Shown: positions 10,440 to 20,650 of the stretch, piece after piece
Layout of the letters: every line of letters starts with the position of its first letter
Numbering within the stretch: position 1 is the first letter of the stretch
Source: Branchinecta lynchi
Taxonomy: Eukaryota; Arthropoda; Branchiopoda; Anostraca; Branchinectidae
Reading direction: 5' to 3'
Assembly (NCBI GenBank): GCA_023053575.1
Contig: JAKZAP010000022.1
Span: forward strand, 11,326,518 to 11,390,517
Length of the DNA stretch: 64,000 bases
Translations under genes and position numbers: made by a program
The notes under the pieces: model-generated
What the model was told of the DNA's origin: nothing
Database searches by the model: none
What the model saw: the letters and a program-made list of their open reading frames with translations, nothing else

Positions 10440-10995
10440 GAAGTAGGTTGCATTGTCATTAGGTACGACGGGTCCTTTAAGTGACCTGTCTTGCCTATAA
10501 TACTAGCGCAACCTACTTCCATAATCATTCCGTATATTTCTAAGCCCGGAGACCCCAATTTCATGCGGTACATTCTAACCCCTCTAACAAAACTACGCTG
10601 ATTTTCTCACTTGCCGTGTTTTGCTACCTTCGATGTGTCTCACGCTGTCGACGGTTGTCTGCGAGAAGTTTTCCATCAGAACAAGAGCAAAGGTTTCGAT
10701 GGGATCCCAAAATTTTAATATTTCCTCCCGACAATTCCTCCTGACAGACAGACGGACAACTTTTACGATGTCATAGTTATCCCTTCACTTACGTTTTGGG
10801 ATCCCAAAAAACGGTAATTTTTTTTTTTTTTTCTGTTCACGCTGGAAGTCTACGGGTCTCGGAGAAGGCTTACAACAGCCAAAACCTTGGATGGCTTGTT
10901 GAAAGCAAAGCCTAGTTTTAAAGTATTCGAATATTTTAAAATACTGTAACTTGAGTAGTAAATAGTGCGAGAGGTCCTTTAAAGGTGTTGAACCG
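10440..10995 (+). repeat. Family I repeat, interrupted copy
   Basis: Aligns with 55965-56340: GACCTGTCTTRCCTATA, CAACCTACTTCCATAATCA, TTTCTCACTTGCCGTG, GTTGTCTGCGAGAAGTTTT and a right end with GTGCGAGRGGTCCTTTAA. The copy is split at 10681-10811 by a miniature family A element that the 55.9-kb copy lacks. Confidence 0.75.
10681..10811 (-). mobile_element. Miniature family A element (131 bp)
   Basis: Carries both family A ends (ACAAGAGCAAAGGTTTCGAT then GGGATCCCAAAAT at left; GACGGACAACTTTT, ACTTACGTTTTGGGATCCC at right) with the whole tandem core deleted. The uninterrupted family I copy at 56160 supplies the empty site: CCATCAGAA joins the following A-rich sequence with no clear target duplication. 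Confidence 0.8.
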
Positions 10996-11179
10996 GAGGC
11001 ATTTTAGCATGTGCCGTTTCTAGGTCGCCCTCATCTGAGTCTCCAGTTTCAACCAGGTCTCGGCAAGACCGTGGTATAATCTAGCGGTGCGATTCAGAAG
11101 CACGCATATGAGCAGCTTCAAATTAGATTTTGATCAGAAAAACAGACAAAGCGAAAACTATTTTGCTTGTATATATCTA

Positions 11180-11430
11180 GGGATAGATATAGTGTATAAA
11201 ATACTGGAACGTAAACAGTAATAAGGCAAGGGGTCGTTAAAGGACCCTTCTTGCTTATTCTACCTTTTGTTATCCCAAGCTTCAATATAGAATTACTTTT
11301 CGCCGTTCCTTGGGTTTATACCCACGGCTTTAGCTCTTTTCCCGCCTAGCCGAGTTTTACCAGTCACGCAACGCGAACTTCGTCAAAAGCTTCAGGGTCC
11401 GCCGACAACTCTTTCACACATACGAATACG
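11180..11430. repeat. Family M repeat fragment
   Basis: CGCCTAGCCGAGTTTTACCAG, CACGCAACGCGAACTT and CTCTTTCACACATACGAATA parallel 63640-63720 (GCCAAGCCGACTTTTGCACG, CTCTTTCAGAAATAAGGAT). Class unknown. Confidence 0.45.
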
Positions 11431-12600
11431 AGAAGATTCAAAGTAGTGTTTTCATTTTGGAAGACAGAATAGACCATCAGGTCTATCTTCTGTTTTGTTT
11501 TGCTTGGTTTTCCCACTTTTAAACCACGAAAATTTGTGAGGGCTTCTCAAATATTTTGAACCCAGCCGCCGCGTTGGCGAGCGTGAAGGCCTGTATAGAG
11601 TCGAGAAGCGCCAACAAGAAAATCTGTAATTTGCATGGAAAATTGTGGTATTTTCGATTGCGATATTTCTGATCCATTTTACCATAAAAAGACATCTAGT
11701 AAGAGTTGCGTTTTTTAAATAAATCTAATATTATTGCGTTGAAACAACTAACGTCGCCTACTTTATGAACAACTATAATTTCTAATTTAAAGTTACAATT
11801 CCTGTTCTCAAATTTCAGTAGGTCTATCGTTTATACTTTCATCCTACGGTGATATCATTAGTTTGTACTTCCGTGTTTGGTTCGGGCTCACGCGGGGCTT
11901 AGAGTGTGTGTCCTTTTTCCACTCACGCCCTTTTTCCGCAAAGAACTATTAATCATTTCCAATTTTAGTATTTACTGGTCCAAAGTAGTCAGTTCTTTAG
12001 AATAGTTCGTTTCCCCAAGTTCTTTGTGGATTCTTAAAATGGGAGATCGTTGTGGGTCCATATTGTTTTGATGATCGTATTTGTCTGTAAAATTCAATGA
12101 AGGTAATTTGGGTATTGTGGACTAATTGGGTATTTCTGCTGATATCCTGTAATTTTCGTAGTGTGTGGAAAATGGCGATGACTCCACAGATGATGATTGT
12201 GTTTGACTTGATAAATAAATCGTGAAATTTCAGCCTATTGAAGGTTGTCCCTAGGTCTCATTTGAAAATTATCCCTTCGTTTTTACCGTTTCAACGGCCC
12301 GTTCTATGTTAAGGGTTGATTTGCGTGAATTGCTGACTCATTATCATTCTTCCGACGTTCACCATTTTCCGCATTCCGTCTAGGGAGAAGATTTTGGACC
12401 CGATTAGCTGCTTCTTTTTTTTCTGTTTTTTTTTTCATCTTGTACATTTACTCCTTTATTGTAATTTTTCCTTTTCTTTCTTTGTACTGCGCTATCTCCA
12501 TTTTCTTGCTAGTGCGTAAATATAGTTTCGTTATCATCATTGCCGTAATTCCGGTCTATCCCTTAAAGAACCACTCCCAGTGGACTCTTTCGAAGACGTG
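11431..12600. other. Intergenic DNA, nothing recognised
   Basis: AT-rich with T-runs near 12415-12435. No motif-bearing frame. Confidence 0.4.
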
Positions 12601-12629
12601 GAAGTCCTTGAGACAATCGGAGTCGCATT

Positions 12630-12710
12630 CTCGCAGACTTGAATTCCGTCCAGGATTTTTGGCACCGTCACCGGTTCCATACGGAAAAGTTGAGATTCTT
12701 TCAACTTGTT
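12630..12710 (+). repeat. Family O repeat fragment
   Basis: Reads CCATACGGAAAAGTTGAGAT; the reverse strand at 55740-55800 has CCATATGGAAAAGTTGAAAT after a similar upstream segment. A third, diverged copy of the neighbouring part lies at 61190-61275. Class unknown. Confidence 0.45.
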
Positions 12711-12916
12711 GATGAAAGCGGCGGGAAAAACCCGAACGTCTGTCGGCTCCTTAGCGAAAGTAAAACAAAACAAAAACGGATGTGTGACATAAATTTCGGT
12801 TTCAACAAACACACGAGTGGCTTTGTTTCTCTTTGACTTCCATCAGTTTGTTTCCGGCGGCATAACCTGTAGAGATTCCTGTAGGCAATTTCCAGCTGCT
12901 TATTGCAAATTTTTGA

Positions 12917-13003
12917 AGTAGTGAACTGAAGACAAAAATGCTACTCAGTGGATTTGAACACAGGACTTCTGGTCTATTCGGCCACTGTTGTAGCCAGTGT
13001 CGC
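12917..13003 (-). mobile_element. tRNA-derived SINE copy 1
   Basis: On the minus strand TGGCTACAACAGTGG (A-box-like) is followed, at tRNA-like spacing, by TGTTCAAATCC (B-box-like), then a body GTCTTCAGTTCACTAC shared with the copy at 61420-61493. A and B boxes are the internal RNA polymerase III promoter of tRNAs and of SINEs. The arms do not form a clean cloverleaf, so it is not called a tRNA gene. Confidence 0.65.
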
Positions 13004-13239
13004 CACTGGTCGCAGAATTCTGCGATTTGTCACAAGTTTCCGAATTCTCACTAGCTTAACAGCTGTGAATTAATTGTCACAGGGCACTTGTGCCAAAAAT
13101 GTCAACTATTCTGCGAGTGCAAAGAATTTTGGCCAGTTTTAATGCAGCTCTTTTCTGGAAAGGGATTTATTTCTTCTATAAATATTAGCTCCTATTATAA
13201 GAGCCTGGTCAGACTTGTGATCGAAAGTGGACCGGTTTT

Positions 13240-13650
13240 GCAACAATTCAGTTCAGTTAAGTAGTACTGTCGTGAACTATCATGATTTTGTTTTTAATAT
13301 CGCAGGATTAAGCAAGGTTATTTTACATAAAGAGGAAGGGGCTTTTACCATGACAAAATCAACCAATCAATCAATCAATCAAGTTTAATCCAAATAGCTA
13401 AAAGCTAGAAAAGGAATACAAATTTACAAAATACTTCAGACACTTTCAAAGTGGTGCAACAATTCAGTTCAGTTAAGTAGTACTGTTGTGAACTATCATG
13501 ATTTTGTTTTTAATATCGTAGGATTAAGCAAGGTTATTTTACATAAAGAGGAAGGGGCTTTTACCATGACAAAATCAACCAATCAATCAATCAATCAAGT
13601 TTAATCCAAATAGCTAAAAGCTAGAAAAGGAGTACAAATTTACAAAATAC
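13240..13650. repeat. Direct duplication of a 195-bp repeat with (AATC)n
   Basis: Two nearly identical 195-bp copies, 13240-13434 and 13456-13650 (period 216), beginning GCAACAATTCAGTTCAG and ending AAATTTACAAAATAC. Each holds CAACCAATCAATCAATCAAT. In reverse orientation the (TTGA)n tract looks like a LINE 3' tail, so the pair may be a duplicated retroposon end. Confidence 0.8.
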
Positions 13651-14890
13651 ACAGACACACAAGAAACAAATTAACTAATACACTTACATGAAATTACCAG
13701 AAATAAATTCTGGAATGAAACTACGTAAAAATTGGGTAGAAGAATTAGCGGGATATGGGGAAAACTTTTTGCCAGTATTCCTCTCGGACCGACGCACGGA
13801 AGACGGGAGGGGAGGGGGGAATAGATGGTCATCAGAGGACAACACGTTATCTTAGCTCCAAATTTGTTTGAAAGAGTATTTTTACGTCAGATAATTTAGG
13901 AATGTCAAGTTTAATGAAACTTTAAATTGAATTTAGAAGTCTAGGACAATAACTAGAGTTTAGACTAGACTCCTTTGCATATCGTTCAATCTTTAAATAA
14001 TATTCATTGTACTTTCTTCTGGAGTCAAAAGATCACGAAATCAACGATGACATACGATCTGGCGAAAGTACGCTGATTTAGTTCTAATCCATGTGAAAGA
14101 TTTTCAACCAAAGTGTAAAATTGACTTTCCCTTCTTACAAAATGTTCATCGTCCCATGAATAAAACCAATTTTAACCTTGTCGTTTGGTTAATTCTGAAA
14201 TTTACGGTTGCCATTAACCGGCTTTGATTGCGCTGACACTGCTAACGAGGTCTTTAGAATAAACAAAATACGATGACATTTTTGGTGGAGATTGCGTGGA
14301 ATGATTCTGTAGGAAATGACAAAAAGTTATACTGTTAAGGCAAAGAATACACAAAATACAGCGACTTTCTTGGAGGAGATTGAAAGGAATGAATATCTTG
14401 CAAATGATGGAGAAATTTGAAAAGAGAGCCAAAGAATAAACAAAATACAATGACATTTTGATGCAGATTGGGTGGAATATCTCGACTCTGTATTCATTCA
14501 TTTCATTCATTCATTTGTTTGTACTACATAGACTACATAACATAAATATAATGCGGTAAACAAGACCCCCTGAAGCTATCTTGTTGGGGATCTACTACCT
14601 ATATTACTAACCTACACTGAAAATATTCACATTACAATAGTTACATCACATTAAATTATTACACAACTATATTAAACAACTAAATCTGATAACCTAAAAA
14701 ATTAAGTGGAATTAAGACGGAGTTTAAAACAAAAAGAAACAAGGATAGGATAGGATACTTATTTTATTAATAAACACAGTTTAACTCTTCTATATTTACA
14801 TCTACTGCACCAATGGAAAAACCTACGTTTTTGCTGGCGTGCAGTAGTACAGGTTAACCATTTCCTAAACACACCAATAAACAACATGAT
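13651..14890. other. Intergenic DNA with a probable retroposon tail
   Basis: 14495-14600 contains an ATTC-type tract and then GACCCCCTGAAGCTATCTTG with TTGGGGATCTACTA, recurring at 51468-51505 (TCCAGAAGCTGTCTTGTTGG). Three diverged AAAGAATACACAAAATACA-type segments of ~60-70 bp lie at 14255-14470. No coding motif. Confidence 0.45.
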
Positions 14891-15165
14891 AAATAACTAA
14901 TAAAAAAAGAAAAAAGAAAAGAAAAGAACAGCCCCGCCCCCCCCCCCCCCCAAAAAAAAACAGAAAAAAAAACAGACCAAACTCCTTCACATTATCACCT
15001 CCAAAATAAACATATACCTCCCAACAACCCTACTCCCTTCCTACCACCCATCCACCAATTCCTCCCTACCACCCCAACCAACCGTTCCCCCCAACCAGCC
15101 AGACCACCCTACCTACCTACCATCCCCTACCCCTAACAAATAAATACATTTCTCAACCATCTTTT
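14890..15165. repeat. Strand-asymmetric, nearly G-free A/C tract
   Basis: An A/G-rich run (14890-14932) leads to CCCCGCCCCC, an uninterrupted C run, an A run, and then about 180 bases almost without G (CTACCACCC, CCACCAATTCC, CCTACCTACC type phrases). This is purine/pyrimidine and G/C skew, not coding. Confidence 0.8.
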
Positions 15166-15189
15166 CTTAAATATTCTTTTCAAGGGCTA

Positions 15190-15290
15190 ACAATCCACGA
15201 TCACAGTGCCCACTATAAACGCCACGACTCATAATGCCCGAAACTCAGAATGCCCACAACTTAAAATGTCCACAGATCGCTGACCACACG
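15190..15290 (-). repeat. Short-period repeat of the GGGCATTTTGAG type
   Basis: Four to five diverged ~18-bp units, in plus sense AATGCCCGAAACTCAG, AATGCCCACAACTTAA, AATGTCCACAG. The same motif in the opposite sense forms 15750-15905. Confidence 0.6.
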
Positions 15291-15404
15291 TTTCAATATA
15301 TTTATCCTAGTAAATATGTCATAGATAGGCAATGAATTACTTTGTAAAACCAAAGGCGTACACATCAAGCCTGATCAAAATGTGTAAACGTATTTATAGG
15401 TGTT

Positions 15405-15485
15405 ATCTTCCTAATAGACCGACAGACAGACAGACTATACATATTCATGTATACCCTGTCAGTAACGTTTCGGGGTCCCTAAATA
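15405..15485 (-). mobile_element. Diverged relative of the family A terminus
   Basis: Reverse complement reads AGGGACCCCGAAACGTTACT, then GGGTATACATG and GTCTGTCTGTCTGTCGG. Family A reads GGGATCCCAAAACGTAAGTG, GGGATACCTATG, then GTCCGTCCGTCTG. The order and spacing of palindrome, ACGT core, GGGATAC and tetramer tract agree, so I take it as a related family end. Confidence 0.6.
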
Positions 15486-15679
15486 CAATGTGAATTCTGA
15501 TCTAGGGGGTAAGCATTGTTCTTAGGTTCACTTTTGGTTAGCAGAACTGGCGCTGTGGGATGCCAAGAGTTGCACAGGGTTGCCAGTGAGTGTTTTGTAA
15601 CCAGCGGAACGCAAACAAAAACAGCCATCCGTAGAACTCTTGCCTGTGGTCAAAAAGGATTCACCGAATTCTGAACAGA

Positions 15680-15910
15680 GAACCTGAATACCTTTTCCGT
15701 GGTAATCCTGTCCCTTTTAGTCTCGTTGTCCGTTATCCCAAGATAATTGACCCCTCTGGGGGCATTTTGGCCTGTCGGCATTTTGGACGACTTCGGGGTC
15801 TTCAACCTCACTTTTGGGATCTCATGGGCATTTTCAACCTTGGGCATTTTGAAAAGTGAGCATTTTGATCCTGGACATTGTGAGAGTGGGCGTGCGATCC
15901 TGGTGATTTT
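15680..15910 (-). repeat. Family Q repeat with minisatellite
   Basis: GGTAATCCTGTCCCTTTTAG and TCGTTGTCCGTTATCCCA invert the 10265-10298 copy. It continues into GGGGGCATTTTGGCC-type units with period near 18 bp up to 15905, opposite in sense to the tract at 15190. Confidence 0.65.
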
Positions 15911-16018
15911 GTCAACCACCCCAAAGAAGCTGTAGAAGTCAGACGATGAATTCTGGAGTTTGTCAATTTGTGGGTTAATGCGCATGATCAAAACCAACGT
16001 ATGCATCGAACAGGCAAT

Positions 16019-17010
16019 CAACAGTTTAAAAGTTATGCATGCCTCAAGTTTTCGGATTTCTCCTCCCTCCACTCCCCGGATGGTCTGGCTTGGGAATTGA
16101 CAAGTTCCAAGTCCATCTTGTCGGATCCCTAATGTGTCTGGAAGTACCTTAACTCGCGATCCAGTAATTCCGGGAACTCCCGACACAGTACCCGATCGGA
16201 TCCAGTCCAGTTCTGTCAATAATGCATCTACGGCTTATGCTTGTTCGCTCCACCAAGATCTACTCTAAAGGCGTATTCTCGCCATTCCCCGAGGATTCCA
16301 CTTGAGGAGTCCCCTCGTTTATGTTTGTCCCGGGGACTCACTACCCGTTCGCGAGTCCCCACGGACGGGGAATACTCCGATTATCATCACCGTCATGAAA
16401 AATGACTCCCTTTCAGATTCGGATTGGAATCAGTTTTTGCTGGTGTTGGTGTAACGTAAATTAATTAAAACCAATCAGAACAAACAAAACCAAAAATAAA
16501 GTGATTCAAACTAATTTCGTCAAATGCATATTTTTATTTCGAACACAACCCATTTTGAAAGCAATCCCTGTGTTCTCGCTGTTTCTGTACGCGGAGTCCG
16601 CGTGGAGTGACTCCCTTATTCTCGCCGTTCCCTTCGATTCCTCGAGGAGTCCTCGGGGAACGGCGAGAATAGAGATTTCAGGTAGTTCCCCTCCAACACT
16701 CCCACTGTTATCGGAACTTGTCCGGACTTGAAATGGAACACGTGAGACATAAACACTTGCAAGCTATCAAGTTTTATTCAGATCCGTTCGGAAGTTTTCC
16801 TTGTCACAAGATTCCGGATTCCTACTCCCTCAACTCTCCCTAGAATGGTCGGATCCGGAAGTTGACTATTGCCAAGTAAATCTGATCGGGTCCCTAATAC
16901 GCCTGCCAAGTTTCATCATCCTAGCAGATTTGGAAGTAGCTTAACTCGCGATCAGTGGACTTGCCCGAACAACCGAAGCAGACCACTCGTCCCAGACTTT
17001 GTGCGTGTAA
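16019..17010 (-). mobile_element. Family B element, split by a palindromic insertion
   Basis: 16019-16262 and 16672-17010 are consecutive family B sequence in reverse orientation (phrases CCTCCACTCCCC, GGATCCAGTCCAG, CCAAGTTTCATCATCCTAGC). The break between CTACTCTAA and AGATTTCAGG matches continuous family B units elsewhere, showing where the inserted element sits. Confidence 0.7.
16272..16671. mobile_element. MITE J (~400 bp) inside family B
   Basis: Terminal inverted repeats: left ATTCTCGCCATTCCCCGAGG, right CCTCGGGGAACGGCGAGAAT. Subterminal GAGGAGTCCCCTCG and GGGGACTCACTACCCG/GCGAGTCCCC are further palindromes. The centre is AT-rich and non-coding. Target duplication not resolved. Class unknown. 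Confidence 0.75.
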
Positions 17011-17197
17011 CCAGGGACGTCACGACTGGGGGAGGGGGGGACGCCCCCGCCCCGCCCCCCAATGATTTCGGCCAGTCGGTAAAAATTACCGAGTCGGCGC
17101 GAAGCGCCTCGATTTTTCGTAAAAACAGATGATTTTTTGCAGGAAAACAGTCGTTTTTTCTGAAAATTAGTCGGTTTTTCGTCAAAATAGTCTTTTT
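17011..17197. repeat. Family K repeat with G/C tract
   Basis: GACTGGGGGAGGGGGGGACG and CCCCCGCCCCGCCCCCCAA are followed by CCAGTCGGTAAAAATTACCG and several AACAGTCG/TTTTTTCTG phrases. A diverged, inverted copy is at 18440-18605. Occurs between two oppositely oriented family B elements. Confidence 0.55.
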
Positions 17198-18118
17198 TAT
17201 GGCACTTGCCTTCCGACCAAGTGCCATATACCGATCACTTTTCCGTCGGTCGGTCGGTTGGTCGGTTAGTCCGGTGTTTGCGAGTTAGGGTACTTCCAGA
17301 TATGCTAGGACGATGAAACTTGGCAGGCATATTAGGGACCCGACCAAACTAAGTTGAAAATAGTCACTTGCCCGATCTGACCATCGTGGGGGGAGGGAGG
17401 GGAGCCGGAATCCGGAATTTAGTGGCATGCATAACTTTCGAACGGGTTATCGGATCTTAATGAAAGTTGATATTTGGAGAGACGTCATGTCTCAGATGTT
17501 CCATTTCAAGTCCGGACCGAATCCGATGAATGTGGGGGGGGGGGGCACAAGCACAAGCCCTAGGTACATCATTGACAGACGCGGACGGGATTAGTGCACT
17601 GTGGTGGGAGTTGGAGGGGGGGGGGGGGCGGGATTCCGGTGATACGGAGTTAAGTTACTTTTAGGTGGGCTGGGACAGTGAAATTTGGCAAGCGTACCAG
17701 GGACCCGACCAAACTAACTTGGAAATAGTCACTTCCCGGATCCGAACACCGTGGGGGGGGTGGAGGGAAGGGGAATCCGGAATCTAGAGGTACGTATAAC
17801 TTTGGAACGGGTGATCAGATCTTAATGAAACTTGATATTTGGAAAGACCTCGTGTCTCGGATGTCCCATGTGAAGTCCGAACCGGATCCGATTATTGTGG
17901 GGGGAGTCAGGGGGGGAGCCTTAAATCTTGTGACACGCTAAGAGTGAAGCGATTGGGATGAAACTTGGTGGGAAGAACAAGCACAAGCCCTAGATTCATC
18001 AGTGACAGAACTGGATCGGGTTCGAGCACTGTGGGGGGAGGAAGGGGGGTCCGGAATTCCGGTGATTGCCAGTTAAAGTACTTCCAGATGTGCTAGGACC
18101 ATGAAACTTGAACATTAG
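17198..18118 (+). mobile_element. Family B element, forward, tandem core
   Basis: Starts with the palindrome ATGGCACTTGCC..GACCAAGTGCCAT, then GTCGGTCGGTCGGTTGGTCG, then at least two units of ~370 bp each with GATGAAACTTGGCAGGC, GGGACCCGACCAAACTAA, GTGGGGGG, AATCCGGAAT, TGAAACTTGATATTTGG and GGACCGAATCCGAT. Encodes nothing. Confidence 0.75.
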
Positions 18119-18439
18119 AGACTTGACATGATTATAATATTTTTGCCTCATGGGTTTTGCTTGCAACTGAATTTCTTAAAGTACAAATTATACTTTTGAT
18201 TAAAATATACATTTCATTCTCCCGATGAGCTCATCATCATTTTTGCTTCAAGAGTTTTGATTACAGATGAATTTCTAGCGCCCCTAAAGTGCGCATCATC
18301 ACAGCCAAATGTATTACCAAACGATACGTTCTCGTGATTTCCAAGGACTCAAGGGTTTTGCTTACAAATAATCACAACAAACCCACGAACTGAAGAATTC
18401 CTACTTTCATCCTCTGACTCAGCCTTGTTGCAGCTCTTG

Positions 18440-18605
18440 TTCTGAAAATCAGTCGATTTTTTTTTTTAAATTGTCATTTTTTGTTGTTGAAAACAGTCGT
18501 TTTTTCTGCAGAAACAGTCGGTAAAAATTACCAGCCAGTCGGTAAATGCCTCGTCCCCCTCCCCCAAACATTTTGGCTAGTAATGCCTCTGCGTGTAACA
18601 AGGTT
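18440..18605. repeat. Family K repeat, second copy
   Basis: AAAACAGTCGTTTTTTCTGC, CAGTCGGTAAAAATTACC and TCGTCCCCCTCCCCCAAACA correspond to 17040-17190. Lies again between oppositely oriented family B copies. Confidence 0.55.
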
Positions 18606-18631
18606 ACACACAGACCCCTCGAACTCTCGTA

Positions 18632-19760
18632 ATCTGACAATTTCTGAATCAATCTGGTTGGGTCCCTAATGTGCCTGCCAAGTTTCGTAGCTCAGCCCAT
18701 CTGGAAGTACCTTAATTCGCGATCACCGGAATCCCCCCCCCCCCCTCCCTCCAGTTGCTCCCACAGTTCCCGGATCCAGTCCGGCTCTGCAAACGATATG
18801 CATACGGCTCATGTTTGGTCTTTCCACCACGTTCTATCCCGATCCGTCCATTCGAAGCGTGCCACGAGATTTCCGGTCCCGGACTTAAAGTGAAACATCT
18901 GACACACGGGCACTTGCCAATCAGCCTATCAAGTTTCGTTTAGATCCGATTAACTGTTAGTTTTGCATAACGCCACAATATTCCTGATTCCCCTCCCTCT
19001 CCTCCCCTGTGATACGTGTGCTAAGTTTCATCGTTCTAGCACATCTGGAGGTACGTCAGCTCGGGATCACTGGAACTCCGGTAATCCGTTAGTCCCCCGT
19101 TTACTCCGCCGCAGTGCCCGGATTCAGTTTGGTTCTGTCAAGGGTGTGTGCAGGGCTTGTGCTTGTTCTTCCCACCTAGTTTCATCCTGGTATTTTCATT
19201 TATGGGTTACCCAAGATTTCCGGTTCCCCCCTTCTACTCCCCACGGTTATCGAATCCGGCCCGTTTTTTCAATAAAGATCTGTCACATGGACTCTTGTCG
19301 GGTTCTTGCTCTTGCCAGTTGTGTAGTTTCGTTCAGCGATTACCGGTTCAAAAGTACTGCAAACCACAATATCCCTGACTCCCCTCCCTCCAATCCCTCC
19401 CGACGGCGGGTCGACGAAGTGACTATTTCCAAGTCAACATGGTAGAGTCGCTGATTGCCTGCCAAGTTTCGTAGTCCTAGCGCATCTAGAAGTCTTAGCT
19501 CGGGATCACCGGAATTCCGCACCATCATCCCTCCTGCTCCCCCACAGTGTCCAGGTCCGGTCCGATACTGTCTGTGATGTATCTAGGGCTTGTGCTTGTT
19601 CTTCCCACCAAGTTTCATCCCGAGCTCTCCACTTACGGGTGTCCCAAGATTTCCGGTTCCTCCTCCAGCTCCCCCACATTCATTGGATCCGGCCGAAAAG
19701 GGACGTCTGAGACACGAAGTCTTATCAAATGTCTAGTTCCGGATTCCCCCGACGGGTCAG
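18632..19760 (-). mobile_element. Family B element, reverse, at least three core units
   Basis: Units spaced ~360-440 bp each contain GCCAAGTTTCGTAGYYCWAG, AATTCCGG, CCCCTCC-type tracts, TTTCATCCCG and GATTTCCGGT. No terminal palindrome is present on this copy; both ends are degraded. Confidence 0.65.
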
Positions 19761-20157
19761 CCCTTCAGCTTTGAGTATCGAGTTATTGGTTGTTCTGCGG
19801 ATCGTGATAGTGAAATCTTCAGACCGAGAAAACGACAAATTTTAGTCTTTTCGAATGTCACCGGAAGAAGCTCACGAGTCTCCACACGCAAAACATGCGA
19901 CAAAATACTGTAAGTTCCCGATAATTGCAGTTTAAATAGAGACAGATTACCCAACTTGAATAGATTTCACTGTCAGACCTTTGTTTTGCGTGCTTCTGGT
20001 CAGAGATTTTAATTTGTACCATTTCATACCCGGAAATAGTCAAGCAGCTAAAAATCCGATGGTTTTCGTCTGATTTATTTTCACTTTGGCTAAGTAGCTT
20101 ATTAGGACAAGGACATGTCTGAGATTCTGAAATGATTATTATAGTGATGAAGTTTCT

Positions 20158-20250
20158 AATGAATGAATGAATGAACTTTATTACCCGTAAAGTGTAAAAC
20201 ACAAAATACGGAGTATTATGAAAGAAACAAAAAGATAAATAAAGAAAAAA
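20158..20250 (-). repeat. Probable retroposon 3' tail, (AATG)n
   Basis: AATGAATGAATGAATGAAC then TTTATTACCCGTAAAGTG and ATACGGAGTATTATGAAAG. Similar wording at 27330-27385 (TTTACTACCCATTTTATG, AACGGAGTATGAGAG). Read on the minus strand it looks like a LINE or SINE 3' end. Confidence 0.45.
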
Positions 20251-20650
20251 ACGAAAAAAGTTTCTAAATCCTCAGTTCAAACAGGGGCGGTGCCGACCGC
20301 TGCTCACTGAACCGTGGTCATGAGAGAATAGAAAATATAATTTGTATTTGATCATATTCATTGTATCTTGGGAGAAATCATGAAAGAATTCTTCTTGTTA
20401 ATGTACAAATGAAACTCTAGCTTTTTTGCACGATTTTCACCTTTTATCTATTTTGCCACGAAAGCTTGTCTTTTTTTGTAAGGCTGTTATATAATAAAAA
20501 TAATAATAGCTTTATTTTAGCCAAAGGCCTGGGATAGCCTACTGGCCGTACTGATTTTGTAAGGAGTTTTCAAGTTTATCTATGGCCCTTTTATCAGTAG
20601 CAAACTAATTAGAGCCCTTATAAGCTGGAAATTAAATCATAACTTAAAAA

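Noticed and set aside
12917..13003. Functional tRNA gene
   Set aside because: A and B boxes present but the stems do not pair cleanly and the same body follows in another copy; SINE fits better.
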